50,910 bases of DNA from an uncultured Ruminiclostridium sp. GTDB taxonomy: Bacteria; Bacillota; Clostridia; Oscillospirales; Acutalibacteraceae. The translations under genes were made by a program, and so were the position numbers. The stretch covers positions 1 to 50,910 of the forward strand of contig CABUCM010000019.1 of NCBI GenBank assembly GCA_902490005.1, given 5' to 3'. Under the pieces are notes generated by a model. The model saw only the letters and a program-made list of their open reading frames with translations. It did no database searches and had not been told where the DNA came from. This document shows, one piece after another, positions 1 to 8,335 of the stretch. How positions within the stretch are numbered: position 1 is the first letter of the stretch; each line of letters opens with the position of its first letter.

Positions 1-1
1 G

Positions 2-604
2 CCAAATTGGGGGGGGGGGGGTAAACCCCTCCTAGACCGCTATCGCGTCAGAAATGAATTCCATATAAAAGCCTCGGACTATGTCCTGATTTATATCGGT
101 GAACTCAATCACAACAAAAACCAAACCTCATTGCTTGATATGATGCATGTTTTACTTCAAAGAAGGCAGGATGTAAAACTGATGCTTGTGGGCAAAGGCG
201 ACATGGAGCAGGCATTGAGAGATAAATGCCAAACGCTGGGCGTCTCCGAAAATGTCATATTTACCGGATACCGCGGCGACGCCGACGCCCTGCTTGCGGC
301 CGCCGATATCGCCGTTCCGTCAAGTATCCGGGAAGGCCTTGGCCTGAATGTGCTGGAAGCCATGGCAAGCGGGCTTCCTGTTGTGGCATATGACAACCGC
401 GGGCACAGAAGCATTATAGAGGATAGTGTAAATGGAATTATCGTAAATAACGGCGACCACCAGCAAATGGCGGATGCCGTGCTGCGTATCATAGAGTCAG
501 GGGATGAGCGGCAGCGTATCGCCTGCGCCGGAAGAGAGCGCGTTCAATTTTTCGGAATTGATAACGTGCTTGAAATGATGAAAAAAATATATGGTTTACA
601 ATAG
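2..604 (+). CDS. Glycosyltransferase family 4 (C-terminal part; 5' end outside window)
   Basis: The frame is open from base 2 through a TAG at 602-604, so the gene begins upstream of the window; the TTG at 131 lies inside the conserved fold and is not the start. The translated part carries the typical GT4 second domain: YIGELNHNKNQ near the start, then a GLGLNVLEAMASGLPVVAYDNRGH stretch (broken here for reading: GLGLNVLEAMASG / LPVVAYDNRGH) that holds the E(x7)E-like nucleotide-sugar site, and a D-x-x-x-M-A-D-A-V end. It is presumably a cytoplasmic or membrane-associated retaining sugar transferase that adds a residue to the undecaprenyl-linked repeat unit. It is the first gene of the visible polysaccharide operon, 20 bases before the next one. 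The acceptor and sugar cannot be read from sequence. The run of 13 G near its 5' edge is odd and is treated separately. Confidence 0.85.
   Translation, partial: PNWGGGGKPLLDRYRVRNEFHIKASDYVLIYIGELNHNKNQTSLLDMMHVLLQRRQDVKLMLVGKGDMEQALRDKCQTLGVSENVIFTGYRGDADALLAAADIAVPSSIREGLGLNVLEAMASGLPVVAYDNRGHRSIIEDSVNGIIVNNGDHQQMADAVLRIIESGDERQRIACAGRERVQFFGIDNVLEMMKKIYGLQ
9..21 (+). repeat. G13 homopolymer inside the glycosyltransferase frame
   Basis: Thirteen consecutive G bases lie inside the coding frame and encode a glycine run. Flanking residues (P-N before, L-D-R-Y-R after) fit the PNGVD-like linker of GT4 enzymes, so the frame is kept on both sides at this length. It is either a slippage-prone tract or an assembly-edge error. 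Confidence 0.75.
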
Positions 605-624
605 CGGGAAAAGGTAGGAATTTG

Positions 625-1641
625 ATGGTTACAGTAGTGGTTCCAGCGTATAACGCGGAAAAAGCGATTGTTCAATGTGTTCGTTCCATATTGAACCAGA
701 CTTATCGGGATATTGAAGTGATTGTTGTTGACGATGGTTCCCGTGACCGCACAGCCCTGCTGGTGAAAAAGATGCGGGACCAGGACAACAGAATAAGGCT
801 GGTATCCAAGGAAAACGGCGGCGCCAGTTCCGCGAGAAATTTGGGAATCAACGAGGCCAAGGGCGAATATTTGGTATTTGTCGACGCGGATGACGAGATA
901 CTGCCGGACATGCTCCAAAGCTTATGGAACGCGCGGGAGGAGTATGATGCTGATTTGGTCAAAACAGCATTAATACGAGTATCAAACGACGGAAGCGAGG
1001 CCATATTAAGCAGCAAGGAAAAGCAGGTTTATTTATCCAAGGATGCCTGGAAGGAAAATTTCTTCGCGTTAATGGAAAATGAGCTGAACAGCCCTGTCGC
1101 GAAATTGTATAAAAAAGCTGTTTTGGACGAGTATCATATAACATTTAACGAAAATTTGGAATTATCGGAGGATTTGCATTTTAATTTGCAATACTTGGAA
1201 AAAATCAACCGGGTCGTATTTTTGCCCGACGCGTATTACAAATATTATCTGTTCAACAGTGATGTCACAACAAGATATCGGGAAAACTTGTTTATGCGTA
1301 GGAAAGAATCCATCAGCCTGTATGATGATTTTTTGAGAAGAAACGGGATTAACCGGGACATTGTTCCTTTCTTGTATATTAAGCTGCTATTTTCAGAGGC
1401 GATCTCCGAAAGGGAGCATAAAACTCCAAAGGAGAAACGGATTTCAAGAATAAAAAGCAATTTGGAACAAATTGAGATCCAGACGGCTCTGAAAAGGGCC
1501 GTGACGCAGGGAGCCACACAGAAGGCGCTGTGCGCCGTTTGCAAAACGCGAAACGCCCTCGTTATTGATTGGTTCAGCGGCGTTTTGGCCATGATGAAAA
1601 AACGCAAACTGGGAAAAGGCGTGCGAAAAGTCAGCGTATAA
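625..1641 (+). CDS. Glycosyltransferase family 2
   Basis: A GT-A inverting glycosyltransferase of about 338 residues. The N-terminal third shows the family hallmarks: VVVPAYNAEKAI, the nucleotide-binding VDDGSRDRT, the NGGASSARNLG stretch and the metal-binding VDADDE (DxD type). The C-terminal 200 residues are variable, as usual for this family, and probably hold the acceptor site. I chose ATG at 625 because AAGGTAGG sits 6 bases upstream; a TTG at 622 would add one residue. It is 20 bases after the upstream transferase and 15 bases before the deacetylase start, so it is part of the same transcript. It probably adds one sugar to the lipid-linked repeat unit on the inner face of the membrane. 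The donor sugar is unknown. Confidence 0.88.
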   Translation: MVTVVVPAYNAEKAIVQCVRSILNQTYRDIEVIVVDDGSRDRTALLVKKMRDQDNRIRLVSKENGGASSARNLGINEAKGEYLVFVDADDEILPDMLQSLWNAREEYDADLVKTALIRVSNDGSEAILSSKEKQVYLSKDAWKENFFALMENELNSPVAKLYKKAVLDEYHITFNENLELSEDLHFNLQYLEKINRVVFLPDAYYKYYLFNSDVTTRYRENLFMRRKESISLYDDFLRRNGINRDIVPFLYIKLLFSEAISEREHKTPKEKRISRIKSNLEQIEIQTALKRAVTQGATQKALCAVCKTRNALVIDWFSGVLAMMKKRKLGKGVRKVSV

Positions 1642-1656
1642 CGCATGGAGGACGAT

Positions 1657-2433
1657 ATGGGTACAAATGTAGTGTTATCTTTCGATGACGGGCGCGGCGA
1701 TAATTATTTGGTCGCAAAGAATATTTTGCAGGAAAAGAATATCCCCGCGACTTTCAATATCACCACAGACTACGTATTGGAAAAAGACGAGGCATACCGG
1801 CCCTGTGTGAACCCGCCTATGACAAAGCGGCAGGTGATCGAGCTCTCACAAAATGGGCTGTTTGAAATAGCCGGGCATGGAAAAAAGCATCACAATGAAA
1901 TGTCTAATCTGGCCGACGGGCTGGCCGAGCTGCAGGCGTGGACCCACAGGGAATGTGCCGGCGTGGCAAGCCCCAACTCAAAGCTTGCTTTTGACCAGGT
2001 GCTCTCCCAGAAAAAGGAGTACCACGCGAACAATATCCATTATGTAAGATTGGGGGACAGATTCCCCCGATTCGCCTTGATGAAAAGAACCCTCCGAAAA
2101 ACAAACAGCGTATTGCACAGCAAGGCGATCTACCAATGGATCTATACCAACAGCTTTGTAACGCCGGAGGATACCTTCGTGCTTCCCAGTATCCCTGTGA
2201 TGAATCATACGACGGTCAAGGAATTGGTCGGCGCAATCGAAAACGCGGTAAAGAAGGACGAATCCGTCATTTTCATGTTCCATAGCGTATGCAGGGCGGG
2301 AGAAAGCTTTCACGACGACCCGTGGACCTGGGATTATGGCAAATTTGAAAAATTCTGCGATGCGTTATGCGGGTTGAGAGACGGGAAAAAGATCCAGCTG
2401 TGCACGACAAAGGAGCTTATGAAGCGGAGGTAA
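1657..2433 (+). CDS. Polysaccharide deacetylase family protein (NodB-like)
   Basis: About 258 residues. The N-terminus carries LSFDDG, with the two Asp of the NodB catalytic/metal motif, followed by ATFNITTDYV. A later AGHGKKHHNEMSN segment supplies the histidine metal ligands (H-x3-H type), and VIFMFHSV near the C-terminus corresponds to the last conserved His motif. The family removes N- or O-acetyl groups from glycans such as peptidoglycan, chitin or capsule. In this operon a de-N-acetylase acting on a capsule precursor is likely. There is no signal peptide or membrane anchor, so it would act in the cytoplasm. The start at 1657 is preferred over ATG 1645 because GGAGG at 1647-1651 is correctly spaced for it and lies inside the longer reading. 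The stop is 8 bases before the next start. Confidence 0.8.
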   Translation: MGTNVVLSFDDGRGDNYLVAKNILQEKNIPATFNITTDYVLEKDEAYRPCVNPPMTKRQVIELSQNGLFEIAGHGKKHHNEMSNLADGLAELQAWTHRECAGVASPNSKLAFDQVLSQKKEYHANNIHYVRLGDRFPRFALMKRTLRKTNSVLHSKAIYQWIYTNSFVTPEDTFVLPSIPVMNHTTVKELVGAIENAVKKDESVIFMFHSVCRAGESFHDDPWTWDYGKFEKFCDALCGLRDGKKIQLCTTKELMKRR

Positions 2434-2441
2434 GGACATCG

Positions 2442-4481
2442 ATGTTAGGTTCAGACGTTCCATCTTGGAAACAACTATTCGGGTCAATCAAGCCCGCGGA
2501 CGCACCCTATTTTCAGAAAGATAATATGGTGTGGATGCCCCAAAGCGCCGTATCTATCAAGCTAATCATAAAAGCGCTTAGAAAAATACGCCATAAAGAA
2601 AATATAAATTTTTGGCTGCCCGACTATTTTTGCGCGGACACCCTAAACGTGTTTGCGGACGAAAAGGTAACCGCCGTTTTCTATCCTGTCTCATCTGATT
2701 TGGAACCGGACTGGAAAGGCATAAAAGAGAATTATAAAGAGCAAGAAATGGATGTTTTCCTGTTTGTACATTATTTCGGTATCCCCCACGATATCAGCAG
2801 GGCGTCCGTATTTTGCAAACAGCGCGGCGCCGTTTTAATAGAAGACTGCGCGCATTGTTTATACGATTACGAAAAAATTGGAAGCAAAGGCGATTTTGCC
2901 TTGTTTAGTCCGCATAAATTGCTGCCGGTAAACAGCGGCGCTATACTGGTGTGCAATCATCAGGAGGGTATTTTAAGCGGCGTCTGGGAAAATGTCCTCA
3001 ACGAGGCCGCCGCCCAAGAGCCTTCCGGCAATATATTCCCCTGGAGAATAAAGAAAGCTGTTCAGAAATTGTTCAAATTGCGCAGAAGCACCGCCTTTAC
3101 GGTGGAGCCCCATATCGCCGGCACAGAGGGTTATGGATCCGGCCAAAGGGCGGTTGGGATCGACAAGTGGTCAAAAGCCCTTCTGCAATCCTATGACTAT
3201 GAAAAATTAAAGCGGGCCGCTTTCATTAGAAGGTTAAATTTAAAGGCCGTGCATTATATCGTACAATCCATCGACGCACGGATCAAACCGCTGATCCCTG
3301 AAGATGCGTTTTGCCCATATTATGCGGTTTTCTCCCTTGAAAATGTTGATAACAAACAGCAGGCGGTTGAACTGCTGGAAAAGAAAGGATTGCTGGTGAC
3401 CTTTTGGCCTGAATTGCCCAAGGCGGTTTTGCGTCTTCCCTATGATTCCAGGGTGAAAAAGCTTTCAGAGAACACCATCGTGATCCCAGTCCACCAAGGC
3501 ATTAACAGTGAAAATCTGATTGGTTCAGCCTTGGGAAAACGGAAAACGGAGAAAGCAAAGTATTCTTTCGTGCCCTTATCGGAAAAGAACACCGCCCAGT
3601 GGGATAGTATCATCAGCGCCAGAGACAACATTCCCCAGGATCGGGTATACGGGCAGATCCGCGCGGAATGCAGCGGCGACAGCTGCGAGGACTATCTCAT
3701 TGTAGAAAACGGGGAAGCGGTTGGAAGGCTTCAAGCGATCGTTATCAGGAAATTTGGAATTAAGTGCGGGGTCCGAATCAACAGAGGGCCTATTCTCAGG
3801 CAAGAAGACCAGCCCGCGGAAAAAGTTTTCGAGATCATGAACGCGTTTAAAAGGAAGCAGGGGATTTATCCAGTCCTATGGGCCCCAAACCTGACGAACA
3901 GCCCCCAGAACATGCATTTGGCATATTCATTTGGGTGGAAGGGTTGGAACCTGTTTGGCTTTACTTCCGGAATCCTTTCTTTAGAGAGCAGCCCGGAAGA
4001 CATCAGAAAGGGTTTGGACAGCAAATGGAGGAATCAGCTGGTTTCTTCAGAAAAAAAAGGCTTCACAGTCGTCAACGATAATTCAAAATATCAAAAGGCG
4101 CTGCAACTTTACCTGGAGGACCAAAAGGAAAAAGGCTTTGAGGGTGTTCCCAACGCGATTCTGACGGCGTTGTTTACACGGAAAGAATCCCCTCTGGAGT
4201 TATATTATGTGGCAAGAGGCGACGAGATCCTCGCGTTCGATATCATTTATCTGCAGGGACACATCGGGCACTACCTGGTGGGATGGAACAGCTTTGAGGG
4301 AAGAAAAAATTATCTAAATAACCTGCTGTTATTCCATATCGCCATCTCGTTGAAGGAAAAGGGCGCGACCCGGTTTGACCTCGGCGGCATCGAGTATTTG
4401 GACACAGAGGAAATCGCGAAATTTAAAGACGGCATGAAACCGGAGCACTACCAGCTGTTAGGAGAGTTCATCAAGCTTTAG
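2442..4481 (+). CDS. Fusion: DegT/AHBA-type aminotransferase-like domain + FemAB/GNAT-like transferase domain
   Basis: A 679-residue two-domain protein. Residues about 1-375 resemble the PLP-dependent DegT/DnrJ/EryC1 sugar aminotransferases: FVHYFGIP near 108-114, IEDCAH at 133-138 with the pyridine-binding Asp, and FSPHKLLPVNSG with Lys159 at the Schiff-base position. Residues about 385-679 resemble FemAB/GNAT acyl- or aminoacyl-transferases. They end in TRFDLGGIEYLDTEEIAKF followed by a GEF-like tail, as in peptidoglycan-bridge enzymes. Taken together, one chain could install an amino group on a sugar and then acylate it. ATG 2442 is preferred: GGAGGTAAGG ends 6 bases upstream, while an upstream ATG at 2367 would overlap the deacetylase gene by 67 bases. 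The fusion and the exact substrates are inference; each half is recognisable alone. Confidence 0.75.
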   Translation: MLGSDVPSWKQLFGSIKPADAPYFQKDNMVWMPQSAVSIKLIIKALRKIRHKENINFWLPDYFCADTLNVFADEKVTAVFYPVSSDLEPDWKGIKENYKEQEMDVFLFVHYFGIPHDISRASVFCKQRGAVLIEDCAHCLYDYEKIGSKGDFALFSPHKLLPVNSGAILVCNHQEGILSGVWENVLNEAAAQEPSGNIFPWRIKKAVQKLFKLRRSTAFTVEPHIAGTEGYGSGQRAVGIDKWSKALLQSYDYEKLKRAAFIRRLNLKAVHYIVQSIDARIKPLIPEDAFCPYYAVFSLENVDNKQQAVELLEKKGLLVTFWPELPKAVLRLPYDSRVKKLSENTIVIPVHQGINSENLIGSALGKRKTEKAKYSFVPLSEKNTAQWDSIISARDNIPQDRVYGQIRAECSGDSCEDYLIVENGEAVGRLQAIVIRKFGIKCGVRINRGPILRQEDQPAEKVFEIMNAFKRKQGIYPVLWAPNLTNSPQNMHLAYSFGWKGWNLFGFTSGILSLESSPEDIRKGLDSKWRNQLVSSEKKGFTVVNDNSKYQKALQLYLEDQKEKGFEGVPNAILTALFTRKESPLELYYVARGDEILAFDIIYLQGHIGHYLVGWNSFEGRKNYLNNLLLFHIAISLKEKGATRFDLGGIEYLDTEEIAKFKDGMKPEHYQLLGEFIKL

Positions 4482-4529
4482 GCGTTTTAATCCGCTTTGG
4501 CGGCAGTATCCGATTGGGAGGTGAAAAAG

Positions 4530-6053
4530 ATGAAGCGTGACAACTTCGCGGGAAGATATATTGTGAAATTAAGCAGCTCGATTGTTCTTACTGTCATTAA
4601 CGCCGTAATTCAGCTGTTTCTTCCCCGGGCGCTGTCGGTGGAGGGATATGGCTTTTATTCCTATAACCTGAACGTCTTCACCTCCGTGGTGGTCATGGCG
4701 AATCTTTCGGCCTCCAACGCGATGGTTTCAAAATTTTCCCGAAAAAACGAAGAAAGAGGAATCATTAAGTTCTATTTGGAATATGTGGCGTTAATCAGCG
4801 TCATTTTGAACATCGCTGTTTTTGTGCTGGGTAAAATACAAGGTTCTGAAGGGCTTTTTCAAGGGCAGACCATCTATTTGGTGCTGCTTGGCTTGAACGC
4901 GGCGGTTTTCAATAAGCTGCTGACAGATGTAATCTCTATGTATGACGCGGCGGCGATCTCCCGTTTTCCAGCAGTGATTCAAATTCTTCTGAAGTCCGCG
5001 ATATGCGTGCTGGTTTGCGCGGGCTACTTTCTGGGAACGCTGGATCTGCAATTGTTTTATGTGGTGCAGATCAGCATTACCGCGGTTTCTATTTTCATTC
5101 TGTGTAAGGTTTTTTGGAGGGATCATAAAAAGACCTATCCTACCAGCACCTCAAAAAGTGTAAAGGAGTATATTTCCTCCTTTTGGGTGTTTTGTAAACC
5201 GTTAATCCTTGTTTCCTGCTTTGCCCAGCTCAATGTGATTATTATGAATTGGGCATTGATGAATTACGCGGGCGAACGCCAGCAGGCCATGTTTGGGGTG
5301 GCGCTGCAAATAAATATATTGCTGAGCTATGTTTTTTCACCCTATGCCGAACTGTTAAAAAGGGAGTTCGCTGTCATCGCCCATGATATTGAACAGGTAA
5401 AATTTAAGTTCATACAATCCTTACGGCAAATGTTCTGGATCACCTCATACTTTGCGGTATTCATTATCATCTGTGCCGACTGGTTGATTCCCTTGCTGTT
5501 TGGGGAAGAATACCGGGGAGCAGTCTTGCCCACACAGCTCATGATGGTTTATACAATCTACCAGGCATGGGGCCAGGTGACCGGCAGCTTCCTTCTTTCC
5601 ACAGAGAAAACAAAAAGCTACGCGGCGCTGACCTATATCGGAATCGCGCTGACGCTGGCCTTCATTTTTTTATTCCAGGTGCCAAACTTTATTTTCCCCA
5701 ATGGCCTGGGCGCAGAAGGCGTGGCGCTGAATTACACGCTGTGCAACCTGATAGCCACCACGATTATGGTGTCTTTCTGTATGAAATCCTTATCCCAGAA
5801 ACTATTTACCGGGTGGAAGATTCAATTTGGCGCCCTGGCGGAATGTCTGCTTGTGGCGGCGGCAGCGAAAGCTCTGGTCGCGCTGCTGTGCGGAACGGTT
5901 CCGGCATTGAATATCCTGTTTGTGAAAGTAATGCTGTCCGGCATAATCTATACCGCCGGTATCCTTGCGATTGTGTTTAAATTTCCAGAACAGATGGGAA
6001 TCAGCAAAGAAACGCTAAAAAACAAACTCAGAAAGGTGTTTCATCGTGAATAA
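4530..6053 (+). CDS. Polysaccharide flippase, Wzx/PST (MOP superfamily)
   Basis: A 507-residue integral membrane protein with roughly 12-14 hydrophobic segments spread over its length. It begins RYIVKLSSSIVLTVINAVIQ and continues with FLPRALSVEGYGFYSYNLN, the usual first-helix and loop pattern of Wzx/RfbX-type exporters. The family moves undecaprenyl-pyrophosphate-linked repeat units from the cytoplasmic to the outer face of the membrane. Its presence beside a Wzy-like polymerase supports a Wzx/Wzy-dependent polysaccharide. ATG 4530 is chosen because GGAGG at 4517-4521 is well spaced; starts further upstream lack a ribosome site. Its last codons overlap the GTG of the next gene by 8 bases, so the two are probably translationally coupled. 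Confidence 0.88.
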   Translation: MKRDNFAGRYIVKLSSSIVLTVINAVIQLFLPRALSVEGYGFYSYNLNVFTSVVVMANLSASNAMVSKFSRKNEERGIIKFYLEYVALISVILNIAVFVLGKIQGSEGLFQGQTIYLVLLGLNAAVFNKLLTDVISMYDAAAISRFPAVIQILLKSAICVLVCAGYFLGTLDLQLFYVVQISITAVSIFILCKVFWRDHKKTYPTSTSKSVKEYISSFWVFCKPLILVSCFAQLNVIIMNWALMNYAGERQQAMFGVALQINILLSYVFSPYAELLKREFAVIAHDIEQVKFKFIQSLRQMFWITSYFAVFIIICADWLIPLLFGEEYRGAVLPTQLMMVYTIYQAWGQVTGSFLLSTEKTKSYAALTYIGIALTLAFIFLFQVPNFIFPNGLGAEGVALNYTLCNLIATTIMVSFCMKSLSQKLFTGWKIQFGALAECLLVAAAAKALVALLCGTVPALNILFVKVMLSGIIYTAGILAIVFKFPEQMGISKETLKNKLRKVFHRE

Positions 6054-7263
6054 AGTGATGGTTTTTTGTTCTAATCCGGTTAATGGTGGAACTGCCGGGA
6101 TGTTCTCTGAAATGTGTAAGGAAATGATGTCGAGAGAAGGCGCCGGGTCCAATATGGAAATATTTCCGTGCGTAAACGCGGAAAATCCAGTTGAGGTATA
6201 CCGCTCGATCCCCCGCCTGTCCCGCCTAGCGGTAAAATCAGAAGAGGAGCTATTGGGCAAACTAGACTTAAATGTCTCCTTTGTGCAGAGAGTCAAAAAT
6301 AGACGTATGCGAAACCGGCAATATGCCGGGCAAATCAGAAGCAATATTGCTGAAATGAAAGCCTTTATCGCTTCCCATCAAATTGATTGCGTTGTCATTC
6401 ATAACGGAGGATATGTTGGAGACGATTTATGCAACCAGCTTTTAGAGGCGGCTTACGAGGCAAAAGTGGCCCGGCGGATCATGGTGTTTCATAGTGATTT
6501 CCATAAAAGTTTCCTGCGCAAGCTTTGGTGCGCCCGTTATGACAGGATGATCAACAGATGCGCCACACAAACGGTGACGGTATCGGAATTTACAAGGAAA
6601 AGGCTGCTGGACAATTCCTTTTTAAATAAGAACATGGAAGTAATTTATAATGGCCTTTCCTTTGAGGATCAGGAAGATATTGATACCAAAAAGGAAAAAC
6701 TAAGCTATATTCCCGGCGCTATCCATCTGGGTATGGTGGGGAATTTCTCAGCCAATAAAGGCCAGCTGGAGATGCTGAAATCTGTAAACGCCGTTCGCGG
6801 GGCGGTTCCCCATAAGCTCCAGGTGTTCCTCATCGGAAATATCTACGATCAGGAATACTACGAAAAATGCGTCTCCTATCTCGCGGAAAGCGGCTTGCAG
6901 GATATCGTCGGCATCCACCAGGGAATCCATAACGCGGGCGAATATTATGAATTGTTCGACGTAACTATCGTTCCTTCCCTATACGATGAAAGCTTTGGCC
7001 TGATCAGTGTGGAATCCATGAGAGCGGGCGTGCCGGTGGTTGCGTTTGCGTGCGGAGGGATCCCAGAGGTAGTGAAAAATGGAGTTGACGGCTTTGTGGT
7101 GGAAGTTGGCAATGTGGATCTGATGGCAGAGGCCATTGTTAAGATATTATCCGACGACAGTTTAGCAAAGGAACTTGGTAGAAATGCCAAAAGGGATTAT
7201 CACGGAAATTTTTCCCGAAGTTCAATGGGAGATAAGTATGTGCAATTGATAAATGGTTTATAA
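6046..7263 (+). CDS. Glycosyltransferase family 4 (GT-B)
   Basis: A 405-residue GT-B glycosyltransferase. The N-terminus has NPVNGGTAGMF, a glycine-rich acceptor-domain loop. The C-terminal half has IHLGMVGNFSANKGQ, then FGLISVESMRAGVPVVAF and GGIPEVVKNGVDGF, the nucleotide-sugar site of GT4 enzymes. It begins with GTG at 6046, inside the end of the flippase gene, with GAAAGGTG upstream at 6031-6038. It is probably one of the repeat-unit assembly transferases. The donor sugar cannot be assigned. A 57-base gap with a new strong ribosome site separates it from the NeuB-like gene. Confidence 0.88.
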   Translation: MNKVMVFCSNPVNGGTAGMFSEMCKEMMSREGAGSNMEIFPCVNAENPVEVYRSIPRLSRLAVKSEEELLGKLDLNVSFVQRVKNRRMRNRQYAGQIRSNIAEMKAFIASHQIDCVVIHNGGYVGDDLCNQLLEAAYEAKVARRIMVFHSDFHKSFLRKLWCARYDRMINRCATQTVTVSEFTRKRLLDNSFLNKNMEVIYNGLSFEDQEDIDTKKEKLSYIPGAIHLGMVGNFSANKGQLEMLKSVNAVRGAVPHKLQVFLIGNIYDQEYYEKCVSYLAESGLQDIVGIHQGIHNAGEYYELFDVTIVPSLYDESFGLISVESMRAGVPVVAFACGGIPEVVKNGVDGFVVEVGNVDLMAEAIVKILSDDSLAKELGRNAKRDYHGNFSRSSMGDKYVQLINGL

Positions 7264-7320
7264 ACATAAACTATTTATGCAATAGAAATAATAACAACGA
7301 TGATATTAGTGGAGGTAAAA

Positions 7321-8190
7321 ATGTATAAGAAACCTTATGTAATCGCGGAAGCAGGCTGCAACCACATGGGACAAATGGATATTGCGCATGATTTGATTAA
7401 TACTGCTGCATATTTCTGCAAAGCTGACGCAATTAAGTTCCAAAAGCGCTGCCCTAAGGAACTTCTGACAAAGGAGCAGTATGACGCGCCGCACCCAAAT
7501 CCCGCGAATTCCTACGGCGGGACTTACGGGGCCCACAGGGAATTTCTCGAATTCAACGTCGAGCAGCACGCCCAGCTGAAAAAATGGTGTGAAGAAGCCG
7601 GAATCACTTATTCTACATCTGTGTGGGACATGACAAGCGCGAAAGAGATCGCTTCGCTCAAACCGGAATTTATCAAGATCCCGTCCGCGTGCAATAATCA
7701 TTTTGAAATGCTGAGCTGGTTGTGCGAAAATTATCAAGGCGAAATCCAGCTTTCCTTCGGTATGACCACACACGCGGAAGAAGAAGAAATCGTTCAGCTG
7801 TTTGAAAAACATGGACGCGCCAAGGATCTCGTCCTGTTTAATTGCACCTCAGGGTATCCTGTTCCTTTTAAGGACGTCTGCCTGTTGGAAATCACCAGGA
7901 TGCGGGAGGCTTTTGAGAATCGGGTTAAAGCGATCGGCTTTTCGGGCCATCATCTGGGAATCGCTGTTGATGTGGCGGCTTATACCCTTGGAGCCAATGT
8001 GATCGAACGCCATTACACCATTGACCGCACTTGGAAGGGAACCGACCACGCCGCTTCTCTTGAACCGGATGGCATCCGTAAATTGGTTAGGAACCTCAAC
8101 GCTGTGCACGACGCCCTTCAGTATAAGCAGGAGGAAATTCTTCCTATTGAACAAGTACAAAGAGATAAGCTGAAATACCGTAAGAGATAA
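7321..8190 (+). CDS. neuB: NeuB-family nonulosonic acid synthase lacking the SAF domain
   Basis: A 289-residue TIM-barrel enzyme of the N-acetylneuraminate/legionaminate/KDN synthase family. These enzymes condense phosphoenolpyruvate with a hexose or hexosamine (or its 6-phosphate) to make a nine-carbon acid. Visible motifs are VIAEAGCNHMG, AIKFQKR, FIKIPSACNNHFEML, FSGHHLGI and ERHYTIDR followed by GTDHAASLEP. Typical bacterial NeuB runs to about 340-360 residues and ends with an antifreeze-like SAF domain that reaches the partner active site; this protein stops just after the barrel. ATG 7321 is chosen because GGAGGT at 7311-7316 is 4 bases upstream. The next gene encodes the matching CMP-transferase. 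No NeuC epimerase is in the window. Confidence 0.85.
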   Translation: MYKKPYVIAEAGCNHMGQMDIAHDLINTAAYFCKADAIKFQKRCPKELLTKEQYDAPHPNPANSYGGTYGAHREFLEFNVEQHAQLKKWCEEAGITYSTSVWDMTSAKEIASLKPEFIKIPSACNNHFEMLSWLCENYQGEIQLSFGMTTHAEEEEIVQLFEKHGRAKDLVLFNCTSGYPVPFKDVCLLEITRMREAFENRVKAIGFSGHHLGIAVDVAAYTLGANVIERHYTIDRTWKGTDHAASLEPDGIRKLVRNLNAVHDALQYKQEEILPIEQVQRDKLKYRKR

Positions 8191-8335
8191 TTAATAACGG
8201 ATTCCCTGTTCCTTGTCCCAAGCGCGTAATGTTTTGTGACTTTATGGGCGGAAATATTACGCGCCTGGCGTCTGAGGGCCTAGAGGCGGAATAGGAATGA
8301 GGGATAAGTATTCCACATTTTAAGGAGGGTCACAT

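Noticed and set aside
131..133. TTG as start of the first glycosyltransferase
   Set aside because: The frame stays open and GT4-like upstream of it; the gene is cut by the window edge.
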